Assembly (NCBI RefSeq): GCF_033115175.1
Contig: NC_084839.1
Location: 35,573,501-35,637,500 of the forward strand
Direction: 5' to 3'
Origin: Lepus europaeus
Taxonomy: Eukaryota > Chordata > Mammalia > Lagomorpha > Leporidae
DNA: 64,000 bases
In this document: one piece after another, positions 22,140-34,070 of the stretch
How the letters are laid out: the number at the start of each line of letters is the position of its first letter
Numbering within the stretch: the stretch's first letter is position 1
Translations under genes and position numbers: made by a program
The notes under the pieces: generated by a model
Seen by the model: only the letters and a program-made list of their open reading frames with translations
Database searches by the model: none
Told to the model about the DNA's origin: nothing

Positions 22140-22245
22140 TTTGACTTATTTCAAGTTCAGAGACTAGGGACTGTGTTTTGTATCAGATTATATACTAGTG
22201 CCTAGAACAATATTTAACAAATATTTATGAATGAATCAGAGTCAA
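22140..22245 (+). mobile_element. L2 3' end fragment
   Basis: agactagggactgtgttttg, gtgcctagaacaatatttaa and aaatatttatgaatgaatca follow the well-known L2 terminal pattern. Confidence 0.7.
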
Positions 22246-22984
22246 ACCAGTTACCCTGAATACAAATAAGTTAAAATGAAACATTTCCATAAGAACGAAA
22301 TACTACCAAAATGCAAAGAGGCATTATTTTTATTATAATGATTTAGCAAACTTCTTACAAATTGAAAATGCCTAAATTATTTGATTTCCTACGAAGCAAA
22401 ATTCAATACAGTATATTCAAAGCCTTATATGAGCATCAAAATTGAATTGCTAAACAGTGGCCTTTGTTCCTGGTCTTAGACTTCCTGGAGAGGTGATGTC
22501 ACGTACAGTTTACCTTGTTTGTTTTCTATTTCTCATAGTTTTTAGTCATAGGACATCAAAGGACTATTTTCAGATCTATGTGTATATTTTTAGACCCTGG
22601 TAGCCTACCAGGGTGAGAAAGATACAGAAAACGCTTCCTGCAAATCAGGCCATGCAGAATCTCAGTTGCTCTTACACAATTGGTAAAAATTAAGAATCTG
22701 AACATGTCTGTGCCATCCACTCTGGTTCAAGAAGGCAATCTAACATACTGGATAGAAAGCAAGGAAAATGAAGTTTCCCCAAGTTCTTACAAGAGTCATT
22801 TCCCAATTATGGGCTTCATCTGATTTTTAAGAAAAACTGATGCCTGGCTACCACCTCAAGATATATTTTACCTGGGTGTACATGTGACTCAGAGTTATCA
22901 GGAGTTTTAAATTTCAGCTGGTTTCAATGTAAGAGTTTGGGAACCAGTGGTTCAGAATTTTATCTGATATAAAACCCTACCAGC

Positions 22985-23112
22985 TGGGGAAACTTTTTTC
23001 TGCCAAAGGTCATTTGGGTATTTATAGTGTCATTTACAGGTGATACAAAATTACTAACTTAAAATTAGGCCTATGTCTCTCTCCCTTTCTGTCTGTAACT
23101 CTGCCTCTCAAA

Positions 23113-23151
<39 letters not shown>

Positions 23152-23205
23152 ATCTTTGAGCCTTAAAATGGCCTGCAGGCTGGATGTTCCCCACCTCTGA
23201 TCTAC
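22985..23205 (+). mobile_element. hAT-like MITE copy 2, split by a SINE tail
   Basis: Left end gctggggaaacttttttctg ccaaaggtcatttgggtatt; right end ggcctgcaggctggatgttc then cccacctctg. Bases 23070-23157 are a CSINE tail with (aaat)n. It is the same family as 18296 and 44715. Confidence 0.65.
23070..23157 (+). repeat. Truncated CSINE tail with (AAAT)n
   Basis: Only the 3' end of a CSINE remains (tgtctctctccctttctgtc then tgtaactctgcctctc), followed by about eleven AAAT units at 23109-23153. A likely polymorphic tetranucleotide microsatellite. Confidence 0.85.
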
Positions 23206-24788
23206 TGCACAGCAATGCACTCTACAATGATACTTCTAAAGACAAAAAAGCAAAAGGGACTTCAAAATAAATAGGAGACTTTTAAAAAATAAAGATAAAA
23301 ATACCTTTAAAGGTCATGTTTTCTAAGTGTGAGCATTCAATGCAGTTTATTTACTATGAAACACTACCCAGATCTACTATTTGCTACAACACAATAGGAA
23401 GGTTTCAAGATATAATCAAATTTTTGTAAAAAGCAAATTATTTGGAGACTACATTTCCTGTAACACTAGGGTGATCAGCTATGAAGAAAGGATCTGCTAT
23501 ACAACTTGACAATGTAGAACAATACTTAAGGAAATAAATTATATGTAAGCTGATTATTTTGAAACATCCTCAAATATCCTGTAAGTAGCTGTTTGTTTAC
23601 CATTTGTATCTGAACTGCAAACCATTTAAAACACTTTTGAAAGTTACTAGGTAGCACCAGAATACAAATTACTGCTATACACCGGAAACAAATTACACTA
23701 AAACTATTCTATAATGCAGCATTTCCTTTTCTAAAATTAGCTTGAGGTTTGTGTACAAGCATAGTACTCAAAAGCATGGTCCCTGTGTATCAATCAATAC
23801 CATCAGTACCACCTGGAGATTTACAGAGACGATTACAGAGGCCCCAATCCAGACGTAGGGCATGGGGCCTGGCCATGTTTCTGAAGTCTCCTGGTGATTC
23901 TGATGCATGCTCATGCTTGGGAATTACTGGCATGTGCTAAACACTCAATCATTTCTTTTACCAACACTCCTAAGTTAAAGCGTGGAATGTGATAGAAAAG
24001 GAAAAATCATGTGATGGCTTTTGGGGAGCAGGGCAAATGAACTTAACATACTAAGTTCTCAGGTATATGCCATATAACTTACATTAGATACTGAAAATTC
24101 TGAGAGTTATGAAATTTTCTAAGTGCCCAGGTTTTGTTTTAAATGTTTCCTGTGTTAACATGCCTTAAGATGCTAATATTGTACATGTTTCCTATGTTAA
24201 TATGCTTTTCATATTCATTTTCACATTCATAAACAGCGTTAAATAATTATAGATGTATCTGAAATTCTCTAAAAAACTATATGAAATGAAAATATCAAAA
24301 ATATTACAAATATTTGAGCATCTATAAGCTGATTTGAGAGAAAAGGGCTTTAATTGGTAATTATTTCTAACTAGGTTTACAACAATTATGACTTTAAGGT
24401 TTACCTACATGTAATGTCCTTTGAGATAAACTTTTTTTTTTACATTTCATATTTATGTCATACATTTGTCAAAAATCATAAAATGACCCAGGTATATATC
24501 TCATTTTATAGTAAGAGATGTATTCCTATAAAATTGCTTACTATGTAAACCAAATATAGGCCTTTGAGGATTAGTCATTCCTAAATTAACAAATTAGTGT
24601 ACATGCTCTTTGCATTCTTTGCAAATCCATCTGTGTTAAATGTGTCAAACCAACTAGCTACTTTAAAACAAATCATCTTTTTCTTCCAGTGTAACAACAA
24701 TTAATATTGGCTTCTTATGCAGTTTTTGCATAGCGAGCTATAAAACCAGCATATCACTGACCTTAATAATTCCATAAAAATCACAAAC

Positions 24789-24960
24789 CTGATTCTGTAA
24801 ACCATGAAGAGGTAGAATTTGGATTGAAAGTCTCAAATCGAACCACCTGGTTGAAGTCTCGCCCTCTACTGACACCGACACAAACTAAAGGGTATTGTTG
24901 TTCAGGAACTACCAGCATTTCAAACATTCTAAGTGGACATGGTATAGGAAATTCTATGTG
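24789..24960 (-). CDS. MAP4K3: MAP4K3 exon: [20 protein letters not shown]
   Basis: This is the longest internal exon here, at 172 bases. It encodes [18 protein letters not shown] and continues through [20 protein letters not shown] to [12 protein letters not shown] plus one base. The acceptor CTCTAG has a good pyrimidine tract. The donor is ATCAG|GTTTGT, which lacks the usual A at +3 and is the weakest donor in the set. Confidence 0.95.
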
Positions 24961-25174
24961 CTAGAGGAAAAAAACAGAAATACATTAAGCAAAAGCCAAT
25001 AATTTTATGAGAATACTAGTAAGTAAAAATATACAACATAGTTATAAGATTGCTTCTTGTCATAGAAACTCAGGGTATGCAGAAAAATCTAAATTATGAA
25101 GAATCTTTATAAAGATTAAAGTTTACTAATGTAGAAATTTTAAAAGTTAAAATCACATAATTTTAGAATATTAA

Positions 25175-25330
25175 TGTTGGCAGTGCACTTGTAAGTCACC
25201 TGTCCAATCCTTTCTTTTTAGAAACTGACATCGGGAACTGAGTGACCCAGAGTCTCCCCCTGGCCTCTGTGGCACAGACTCCGGTCTCCCAGTCTGATGC
25301 TTCTCCAGTTATACTCTGCCTTCTTTGTCA
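25175..25330 (-). mobile_element. Possible MIR-type fragment
   Basis: gtaagtcacctgtccaatcc and aactgagtgacccagagtct resemble a reversed MIR/MIR3 core. Weak similarity. Confidence 0.4.
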
Positions 25331-25569
25331 ACTGAGTAAAGATGGAGAAGTGAAATGTTCATTAGCAAGAGATATGCCTCTTTTAAGTGTGGACAGAAAA
25401 GGCCACGAATAAATTTAACCTCAAGTGATTTTCCTCAAGAGGCTAATTTATACAGTTACAATGCAACCAATGTTAACTTCAAATAATTTTTATACTGATA
25501 TAAAGACAATAAATTCACATTTTGAAGGTTTTCGAAAATAGATTGAAAACACTAACTTCATTAGTAATC

Positions 25570-26110
25570 AAGGACTAAACCACAATGGGATCCTAGGCAT
25601 ACCTTCCAGAACAGCTAAACTTAAAAACAATGAAGATAACAAGCATCATATAGGAGTAAACCAAAACTGACAGGTGACATACATATTGGTACAACCACAC
25701 TGGTTAATTACAGTATTAAAGCTTAAGACAGAAATCCCTGCAATAATCCCCTAGGTATACATTCTAGAGAAAATAGGTACACATGCATAGGAGACAAATC
25801 ATCAAAAATGTTCCCAGAGCACTGTTCAGAATAACTAAAAATGGGAAATAATTCAAATATCTATCAGTGGTGGAATGGATAAAATGGAAAAGTTATGGAG
25901 AAATGAAAATGAACAAACTATAGCTATATCCAATTACTGCAAAAATATAATGGTGCACAAAGGTAGACACAGGAATATGCACGATATGATTCTGTCAAAT
26001 TGAAAACCAGGTAAAATTATTTCTGATGTTTAGGGATACATGCTATATAGTAGAAAGAGAAACAAAAGCAGAGACTTTCCGTGTTTTTCTTTGTAAGAGG
26101 GCAGGTCTGA
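25570..26110 (+). mobile_element. Old L1 ORF2 3' fragment
   Basis: Phrases such as aaatgttcccagagcactgt, tcagtggtggaatggataaa and cacgatatgattctgtcaaa are typical of decayed L1 ORF2 3' ends. Confidence 0.7.
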
Positions 26111-26184
26111 CTAGAAAGAGATGTATGAGGGATTCCCAAGTTCTTCTTCACAAAAAATGTTGTTTTAAAAAAATGTTATTGGGC

Positions 26185-26536
26185 GGGGGGGGGGGGGGGG
26201 CAGCGCCATGGCTCACTTGGTTAATCCTCTGCCTGTGGCGCCGGCATCCCATATGGGCGCTGGGTTCTAGTCCCGGTTGCTCCTTTCAGTCCAGCTCTCT
26301 GCTGTGGCCCGGGAGGGCAGTGGAGGATGGCCCAAGTGCTTGGGCCCCTGCACCCACATGGGAGACCAGGAGGAAGCACCTGGTTCCTGGCTTTGGATCA
26401 GTGCAGTGCCGGCTGTAGCAGCCATTTGGGGAGTGAACCAACGGAAGGAGGACCTTTCTCTCTGTCTCTCTCACTGTCTATAACTCTACCTGTCAAAAAC
26501 AAAACAAAACAAAACAAAAAACAAACAAAAAAAAAA
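26185..26536 (+). mobile_element. CSINE with a G16 run at its head
   Basis: The head is preceded by sixteen consecutive G (26185-26200), then cagcgccatggctcacttgg, B-box ggttctagtcc, core, and an (aaaac)n tail. The G-run replaces the usual ggggccgg start. Confidence 0.9.
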
Positions 26537-26543
26537 CATTACC

Positions 26544-26848
26544 AGGGCCACTGTTGTGGTGTAGCAGGTTAAGTCACCACTTGGCAGCATCCCATAGCGG
26601 AGTGCTGGTTTGAGTCCTAGCTGTTCCAATTTCAATCCACGTTCCTGTTAAAGTACCTGGGAAAGCAGTGTAGGCTGGCCCAAGTGCTGGCCCCAAACAC
26701 CCTTGTGAGAGACCAGGATGGAGTTACTGGCTCCAAGTTTCGGCCTGGACCAGCTCCAGCTGTTGCAGTCATCTGGGGAGTGAACCAGCCATGGAAGAGC
26801 TCTCTTTGGCATTCTGCCTTTCAAATAAATAAGTATTTTTTAAAAAAA
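26544..26848 (+). mobile_element. Older CSINE, sense
   Basis: gggccactgttgtggtgtag through tctgcctttcaaataaataa. Diverged, directly downstream of another sense CSINE. Confidence 0.85.
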
Positions 26849-26944
26849 TCAGTCAAATATATTTTATAAAGTTCATTCTTATATATTTTTGTCATGCTTA
26901 TAAATGAGCTTTTGCACTATATTTTCAAATGGTTATGCTAGTAT

Positions 26945-27243
26945 TTATTTTCACTTTGTCTGAAAGGCAGTGACATAGCTATATTCCATTCACTAGGTCA
27001 CTCCTCATTTGCCTGCAACAACAGCTAGGACTAGGCCAGACTGAGCCAGGAGCCTGTACCTCAACCTAGGTCTCCTATGTGGGTGCAAGGGACCAAAGCA
27101 CTTGAGCTATTACCTGCTGCTTTGCAGGGTGCACATCAGCAGGAAGCTGGATCAGAAGCAGTGCTGGGACTCATACCAGATACTCTGTTATGGGATACAG
27201 CTGTCCCAAGTGGCATCTTAACTGTTGCAACAATGCCTGCCCC
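26945..27243 (-). mobile_element. Old CSINE, antisense
   Basis: ctgaaaggcagtgacatagc, gtctcctatgtgggtgcaag, gtgcacatcagcaggaagct and head end gcaacaatgcctgcccc. Confidence 0.82.
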
Positions 27244-27287
27244 ATTGGTAGTATTTAATAAAACTGATTTTTTTCTTCAAAGAAATT

Positions 27288-27618
27288 TTTTAAAAAGATT
27301 TATTTATTTATTTGAAAGTCAGAGTTACACAGAGAAAGAAGGAGAGGCAGAAAGAGAAGTCTTCTATCTGCTGGCTCATTCCCCAAATGGCATCAACAGC
27401 TGGAGCTGCGGCAATCTGAAGCCAGGAGCCAGGAGCTTCCCTTGGGTCTCCCATGTGGGCACAGGGGCCCAAGGACTTGGGCCATCCTCCACTGCTTTCC
27501 CAGGCCACAGCAGAGAGCTGGATCGGAAGTGGAGCAGTCGGGTCTTAAACCAGTGCTCATATGGGATGCAGGCACTGCAGGTGGCAGGTTTAACCTGCTC
27601 CGCCACAGCGCTGGCCCC
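27288..27618 (-). mobile_element. CSINE, antisense
   Basis: aaaagatttatttatttatt, core ggcccaaggacttgggcc and head ccacagcgctggcccc. Middle-aged. Confidence 0.9.
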
Positions 27619-27629
27619 AAGAATTTTTT

Positions 27630-27959
27630 TTTTTTTTTTTTTTTTTACAGGCAGAGTGGACAGTGAGAGAGAGACAGAGAGAAAGGTCTTCCTTTGCCTT
27701 TGGTTCACCCTCCAATGGCCGCTGCGGCCGGCGCATCTGTGCTGATCCAAAGCCAGGAGCCAGGTGCTTCTCCCGGTCTCCTATGCGGGTGCAGGGCCCA
27801 AGGACTTGGGCCATCCTCCACTGTACTCCCTGGCCATAGCAGAGAGCTGGCCTGGAAGAGGGGCAACTGGGACAGAATCCGGCACCCCGACCAGGACTAG
27901 AACCTGGTGTGCCGGCGCCGCAAGGCGGAGGATTAGCCTACTGAGCCGCGGTGCCGGCT
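27630..27959 (-). mobile_element. Young CSINE, antisense, 15-base TSD
   Basis: Full-length young type with reversed head ccgcggtgccggct. The duplication ccccaagaatttttt is at 27615-27629 and 27960-27974, so it landed at the junction of two older CSINEs. Confidence 0.93.
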
Positions 27960-27974
27960 CCCCAAGAATTTTTT

Positions 27975-28341
27975 AAAAAGATTTATTTATTTATTTATTT
28001 ATTTGAAAGGCAGAGTGACAGAGCGAGGGTGGGAGAAGGGGAGAAAGGGGAAGACAAGAATGAGACGGAGAAGAGAAAGATCTTCCATCTGCTGGTTCAT
28101 TTCCCAAATGCCCAAAACAGCTAGTTCTGGACCAGGGTGAAGCCAGGAGCCAGGAACTCTATCCAGAATTACTGCGTGGGTGGCAAACACTCAAGTATTT
28201 GAACCATCATCTGCTTCCTCCCAGGTGCATTAGCAAGAAGCTGGATCAGAAGTAGAGTAGCAGGACTTGAACTAAGAACTCTGATATGGGATGTGGGAAT
28301 CTCAAGTGGTAGCTTAGCCTGCTGTGCTACAATGTCTGCCT
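27975..28341 (-). mobile_element. CSINE, antisense
   Basis: (attt)n at the tail, aggcagagtgacagagcgag, core diverged (acactcaagtatttgaacc), head tgctacaatgtctgcc. Old copy. Confidence 0.85.
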
Positions 28342-28549
28342 AGATTTTATTTTTAATCTGGCAACTTGTAAATTATAAAGAAGGTCAAAAGGTGAAACAG
28401 GGATAATCATAACAAGTAGTTTGAAATCGCTGGAAGATCCAATGTGGTCATATAAGGCAATAATTAAAAAAAATTTTTTTTTAAATAAAGAAAAGAGGTT
28501 TATTTTGACTAATAATCCTAGTCCAACTGTGACTGCACACATCTTTTTT

Positions 28550-28878
28550 TTTTTTTTTTTTTTTGACAGGCAGAGTGGATAGTGAGAGAGACAGAGAGAA
28601 ACGTCTTCCTTTTTTGCCGTTGGTTCACCCTCCAATGGCCGCTGTGGCCAGCACATCGCGCTGATCCGAAGCCAGGAGCCAGGTGCTTCTCCTGGTCTCC
28701 CATGCGGGTGCAGGGCCCAAGCACTTGGGCCATCCTCCACTGCCTTCCCGGGCCATAGCAGAGAGCTGGCCTGGAAGGGGGGCAACCGGGATAGACTCCG
28801 GCGCCCCAACCGGGACTAGAACCCGGTGTGCCGGTGCTGCAAGGCGGAGGATTAGCCTGTTGAGCCACGGCGCTGGCC
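28550..28878 (-). mobile_element. Young CSINE, antisense, 16-base TSD
   Basis: Full length; head ccacggcgctggcc. The duplication tgcacacatctttttt is at 28534-28549 and 28879-28894. Confidence 0.93.
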
Positions 28879-28904
28879 TGCACACATCTTTTTTAAAAAT
28901 TTAT

Positions 28905-29301
28905 CCTACTTTTTTTTTAACTTTCATTTAATGACCTTTCCTGCTCCCTCTCCCCTTCCATTCACATCAAGATTCATTTTCAATTCTCTTTATATACAGA
29001 AGATCAGTTTAGTATATATTAAGTAAAGGTTTCAACAGTTTGCCCCCACATAGCAACACAAAGTGAAAAAATACTGTTGGAGTACTAGTTATAGCATAAA
29101 TAACAGTGTACAGCACATTAAAGACAGAGATCCTACATGATATTTTTTTAAAAATTAATTAATTTTCTATGCAATTTCCAATTTAACACCAGGTTTCTTT
29201 TTTTTTTCATTTCCAATTATCTTTACATACAGAAGATCGATTCAGTATATACCAAGTAAAGATTTCATCAGTTTGCACCCACACAGAGACACAAAGTGTT
29301 T
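28905..29301 (-). mobile_element. Two tandem L1 3' UTR fragments, antisense
   Basis: The block around 28970-29060 (cttt-atatacagaagatcagt, cagtttgcccccacat) is repeated in diverged form at 29205-29300 (tacatacagaagatcgat, cagtttgcacccacac). Both are reversed lagomorph L1 3' UTR in the same orientation. Confidence 0.7.
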
Positions 29302-29319
29302 GAAATGTGGTAAGGATCA

Positions 29320-29675
29320 GGCCTGCTCTGTGGCTTAACAGGCTAATCCTCTGCCTTGTAGCACCGGCACACTGGGTTCTAGTCCCGGTTGGGGCGCCGG
29401 ATTCTATCCCGGTTGCCCCCCTTCCAGGCCAGCTCTCTGCTATGGCCCGGGAAGGCAGTGGAGGATGGCCCAAGTGCTTGGGCCCTGCACCCGCATGGGA
29501 GACCAGGAGAAGCACCTGGCTCCTGGCTTCGGACCAGCGCAATGCGCCGGCCACAGCGGCCATTGGAGGGTAAACCAACGGCAAAAAAGGAAGACCTTTC
29601 TCTCTCTCTCTCACTATCCACTCTGCCTGTCAAAAAAAAAAAAAAAAAAAAAAAAGAAAAAAAAAAGAAAAGAAA
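29320..29675 (+). mobile_element. Young CSINE, 18-base TSD
   Basis: Head slightly altered (ggcctgctctgtggcttaac), B-box intact, long A/G-rich tail. The duplication gaaatgtggtaaggatca is at 29302-29319 and 29676-29693. Confidence 0.95.
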
Positions 29676-29984
29676 GAAATGTGGTAAGGATCATTCAACA
29701 GAAAGAAAACAATGCATTTATTTCTTGAATTTTTTTTGTCAGTATATAATTTTTTTACTACCTCTATTATTTAGTTTCCAGTAATAACTAAGCCATATGT
29801 CTAAGACACTAACGGAAGATTCCCATCTAATAGTTTTAAGTCCATTTAATGGTATTGGTCCTTGAGGGTAGGGTAGGGACCACACTATATTCATGGTTGT
29901 CTCTAGTATACAGCTCTATGCTTCCCTGTCACAAATATACAAATATACAATGTTGGCTGGGAAGAGCTTTCATCTTTAATTCTT

Positions 29985-30305
29985 TTTTTTTTTTTGGACA
30001 GGCAGAGTGGACAGTGAGAGAGAAAGAGAGAAAGGTCTTCCTTTGCCGTTGGGTCACACTCCAATGGCTGCTGCAGCTGGCGCACCGCGCTGATCTGAAG
30101 CCAGGAGCCAGGTGCTTCCTCCTGGTCTCCCACACGGGTGCAGGGCCCAAGCACTTGGGCCATCCTCCACTGCACTCCCGGGCCATAACAGAGAGCTGGC
30201 CTGGAATAGGGGCAACCGGGACAGAATCCAGCACCCGACTGGGACTAGAACCCTGTGTGCCGGCACCGCAGGCGGAGGATTAGCCTAGTGAGCCAAGGCG
30301 CCAGC
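29985..30305 (-). mobile_element. Young CSINE, antisense, 11-base TSD
   Basis: Full length with head ccaaggcgccagc. The duplication ctttaattctt is at 29974-29984 and 30306-30316. Confidence 0.92.
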
Positions 30306-30316
30306 CTTTAATTCTT

Positions 30317-32051
30317 ATTTATGATGAAAATGTAGTCTCCAATGAAGCAAAAACTGTCCAAAATGTTATTAAGAGAATGGAAGAATACAGAAAGCATAAG
30401 AATGCCTTAGAATACATCTGATAGTGTTATATAGAGAAACAGCACAGACGCCTATTGAAATAATGTCCAATACAGAAACAAAATACACATCTGGAAATCT
30501 CTGAGCCAACAGACACAGAAAGGAAAGCTGTGTTAGAATTAAGGGAGGTAAAGGTAAGTAAGGCCTCATAGCTCATGGTTTAAGGAAAGAAGGAAGAGTG
30601 GAAAGTCTTGAAAAAGCCCTGCAAATAGAACCGTACAGGAAGTCCACTACCCAGAAGGCTGGTAATGCGTCTCACTAGTTTCAGGCATGCTACATTATTC
30701 CGCCTACAACCAGAATGCTGATAGGCCTGGAGAAGAAGCTGAAGCCCTGTGCATGGGTAGTCTTTAAGTGTCCCATCTCTTGAAAGTATATATTCCCTTC
30801 TACATGATTACCTAAAATTCTTCAAATTTGGAAAAAAGTTTTTCATCATATTTTAGCATAAATTTAACATTACAGATAACACATAAAATTCATTCATATT
30901 AAGACTACATCAGTCTTTCAGTATATATGATATACATGATTAACAGATCTGATGAAACTTTTTCATTTTATAGAGTCAGGAATGATAGGAAGATCATATC
31001 CAACACAGAGTAAGAAAAAAGGAAGAAGATAGGAAAAGACAGGGCTACAGAAACCCCAAACTGTAGACTTTGCCACTCTACCTAGGATAAAATATCCTCT
31101 GTTAAATAAGTAAGAACAAAGAGAAGCTGAGAACAAAATAACTGTTGTCACGAATGGGCTGTATTCAGAAATTCTGGCTTTAGAAAGTTTGTGAGGTTAT
31201 TCTTCCCTCAGTTTTCAGTTTAAAGAATTTTTGTTTCAGTGGATTTATCTGACAACTACTATCTCATAGAGTTTCAAATTCTTGAATCATGGAAAAAATA
31301 TATGTTTCTTAATTGCTTTTAAGATTTTTAAGTAATAGGAAGTCAGTACTTTAAATTCAATATTTAAATTATATTCTAATTCAATATTATAAAATATATG
31401 AAGACTCCTACTCCAGTTAGGGTCTGACTTTAATTTCTACTGAGAGATCAAATGTACAAAATAAGGTTACTTAATCCATACACAATAGCAAAGAAAAAAA
31501 AACTTTCAAAAATTCATTTGGGATTTCCTTGATATAACTGAGTCTGCATTTTATGCATTTTAAAAGCTAGCTTTTTAAGTTATGGCTGAGTAATATTAAA
31601 TATTGTAAAGCATATTAATTAAATATTCTAAAGAAATTTAAATAACTCAAATAATTTCCCCCTTACTATAATGATTATCCAGATGGTTGTACTCTTGGGC
31701 TAGACACCAACCTATAGGTTGTTTCTCTGCAGAAAGGGAGTTAAGTCAACCAGAGAATACATTCAAAACAACACCTCAATCATCTTTTAGCACCCTGTCT
31801 TTGACATCAGGCTACATAAGTGAGACACTCTATTTTCAGCTCCCACGCCTTTGAACTGTTTCTCTAGTCTCTTTCAAAGCTTTTATCAGGTCAGTTAAGT
31901 TCCTTACAATTGGTCAGGCTGTTACCATCTTCCCATAACACTCAAAACCATTAAATTAAGGATTAACTGAAAAAAGTGTTTTTATAAAGAACCAAAAGTT
32001 GGCAATTAAGCTTTCACATTTGGAATGTCATAGATTGACTTTCATGCTTAC
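30317..32051. other. Intron sequence, nothing recognised
   Basis: AT-rich intron upstream of the 24789 exon and downstream of the 32052 exon on the transcript. No clear repeat, RNA gene or conserved motif. Short open frames lack coding character. Confidence 0.5.
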
Positions 32052-32155
32052 CTTAATTAACATAAACTTCTGCATTGGTTCAACCCATTCTAATAGAACA
32101 ATGCTAGTTTGGAGTGCCCCACATAGATATTTATGACCTGTGTAAGGGTTTCTCA
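32052..32155 (-). CDS. MAP4K3: MAP4K3 exon: [21 protein letters not shown]
   Basis: This 104-base exon encodes (V)[17 protein letters not shown] through [17 protein letters not shown]. The acceptor is CTTGACAG after a T-run and the donor AAG|GTAAGC. This is a conserved blade of the CNH propeller. Confidence 0.96.
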
Positions 32156-32555
32156 CTGTCAAGGCAAAAAAAAAGTAAACATGAGTTCTCCTATAAAACA
32201 GTCTTTACATTAATAGTTGCATGCTCAAAATAAAAAATCAAAAGCTGGCTGTCAGTTTAATTTCAGGTAACAGCAGGAAATGCCCTCAGCACTTGGAGGA
32301 TTTTGTTACCAAGCTGAATTAAACAGCGGTTAAAGAGTTGGAGGACAGGAAGGTCTCTGAGTCTTACTTTAGCAGTGAAATTAGCTGAGGCAAGGACATC
32401 CTGTAGAACAGGTCAAGTAAACCTGGGAGAAGCTCTTAAGTTGATAGCATACTAGACATTCAGGTGGTTCACAGGGTGCTTTCGGTTAGTAAAGGTCAGA
32501 GTCAACAATGCTTTGGTTCTACTAAAAATATAACACGGGTCCATCTCTTCTCTTT

Positions 32556-32587
32556 TTAAAAAGATGTATCTATTTGAAAGGCAGAGT

Positions 32588-32619
<32 letters not shown>

Positions 32620-32892
32620 CACAGAGAGAGATCTTTCACCTGCTGGTTCATACTCCAAATAGCTGCAACAGCCAGGTCTGGGCCCAGATTGAAGTTGGGA
32701 GTCTGGAATTCCATCCAGGTGTCCCACATGGGTGGCAGGGACTCAAGCACTTGGGTCATTTTCTGCTGCCTTCCCAGGCACATTAGCAGGGAGCCAGATA
32801 GGAAGTGGAGCAGCTGGGACTCGAATCAGCAGTCAGATATAGGATGCTGGTGTTGCAGGTGGCTTAACCTACTGTGCCATAACACTGGTCCC
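32556..32892 (-). mobile_element. CSINE, antisense
   Basis: aaagatgtatctatttgaaa, a (ga)n tract at 32587-32611, core actcaagcacttgggtc and head cataacactggtccc. Flanks catctcttctctttt and catttcatctctttt suggest an imperfect target duplication. Confidence 0.87.
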
Positions 32893-33084
32893 ATTTCATC
32901 TCTTTTTATTAAACTTGTATGATTACCAGAAAACATTATAGGCATAAATCAAATCTTAAAATACAGATGTATTTTACATATAATGAAGCATATATCATGA
33001 AACTAAATTTCCTCAGATTTTTGATTTTTCTTCTGGTTAAGATATAAAGTAACATATTCAAAACAAAGAAAAAAATTAAATCAT

Positions 33085-33398
33085 AGGGGCTTGTGTTGTG
33101 GCAAAGTAGGTAAAGCTGCCGCCTGTGATGCTGGCGTTTCTAATGGTGCTGGTACAAGTCCTGGCTGTTCCACTTGTGATCCAGCACCCTGATAATGTTC
33201 CTGGGAAAGCAGCAGAGAATGGCCCAAGTGTTTGGGCCTTGGCACCCACGTGGATGAAGCTCCTGGCTCCGGACTGACCCAGCTCCGGCTGTTGTGGCCA
33301 TTTGGGGAGTGAACCAGCAGATGGAGGATCTCTGTCTCTCCCTCTCTCTCTCTCTGTCTCTCTCTCTAACTCTTTCAAATAAATAAATAAATGTTAAA
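33085..33398 (+). mobile_element. CSINE, sense
   Basis: aggggcttgtgttgtggcaa, core ggcccaagtgtttgggcc, (ct)n and ctctttcaaataaataaata. Confidence 0.88.
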
Positions 33399-33559
33399 AA
33401 ATTAAACTGTAGAAGTTATTAGCCTTAAAATCTATGAACTTCACATACATTTGAAATATTTAAACAGCAAAGAGGAAGTCAACAGCAACATCACCTAGCC
33501 AAGGCAAACAGAAATGTCCACAGGAAATTAAGTTACAAGTAAATCTGGGCTGTTTTTCT

Positions 33560-34070
33560 CCCCCAGCAGAGCGTGCCAGTCTGCTGGATATTCCTGTAGT
33601 GACTCAAACCACTATGTCTAACTCAGCTGCTCTTCTTGCTTCCTATAATAAATAGCACTGGCATTCTGTCAGTCTTCTGAGTGCGAGACCTCAGTCATCT
33701 CTGAGATTTTTCTCTTCCTTTCTATTTTCATGGCTCCTACTTTAGGTCAGGACCTTCTCCTTACTGTACAGTGAATAATTCAGGCTCACATGAGGCCTCT
33801 CATTCTTCAATCTAATCTACCATTCTTTACAACCTGTATCCAGCTAAATTGGAATATTCAGCATTTACTATGAAAGCTTAATGATTTTTTTGGATTCAAA
33901 TGTTTATTCTGTCATTTCCTGTCTTTGAAATAATCTCTCCAACTATTCATATTTAAAAATATATCTTCTTTTGAGGTCAAGCCCAAATGCTATCTTCTTC
34001 AGTAAGCTCATGTGTGTAGTTTTTCTGCATTATGCCTTGTGCTGCAGTGATTTGGGTCTGCTTATCTTCC
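33560..34070 (+). mobile_element. L2-like LINE fragment
   Basis: gtgactcaaaccactatgtc, ctcatgaggcctctc-type wording and ttgaggtcaagcccaaatgc are typical of L2 3' regions. Confidence 0.55.

Noticed and set aside
23100..23157. Regular spaced repeats that might suggest a repeat array such as CRISPR
   Set aside because: They are simple AAAT units of a SINE tail in a mammalian genome; there are no spacers or associated genes.
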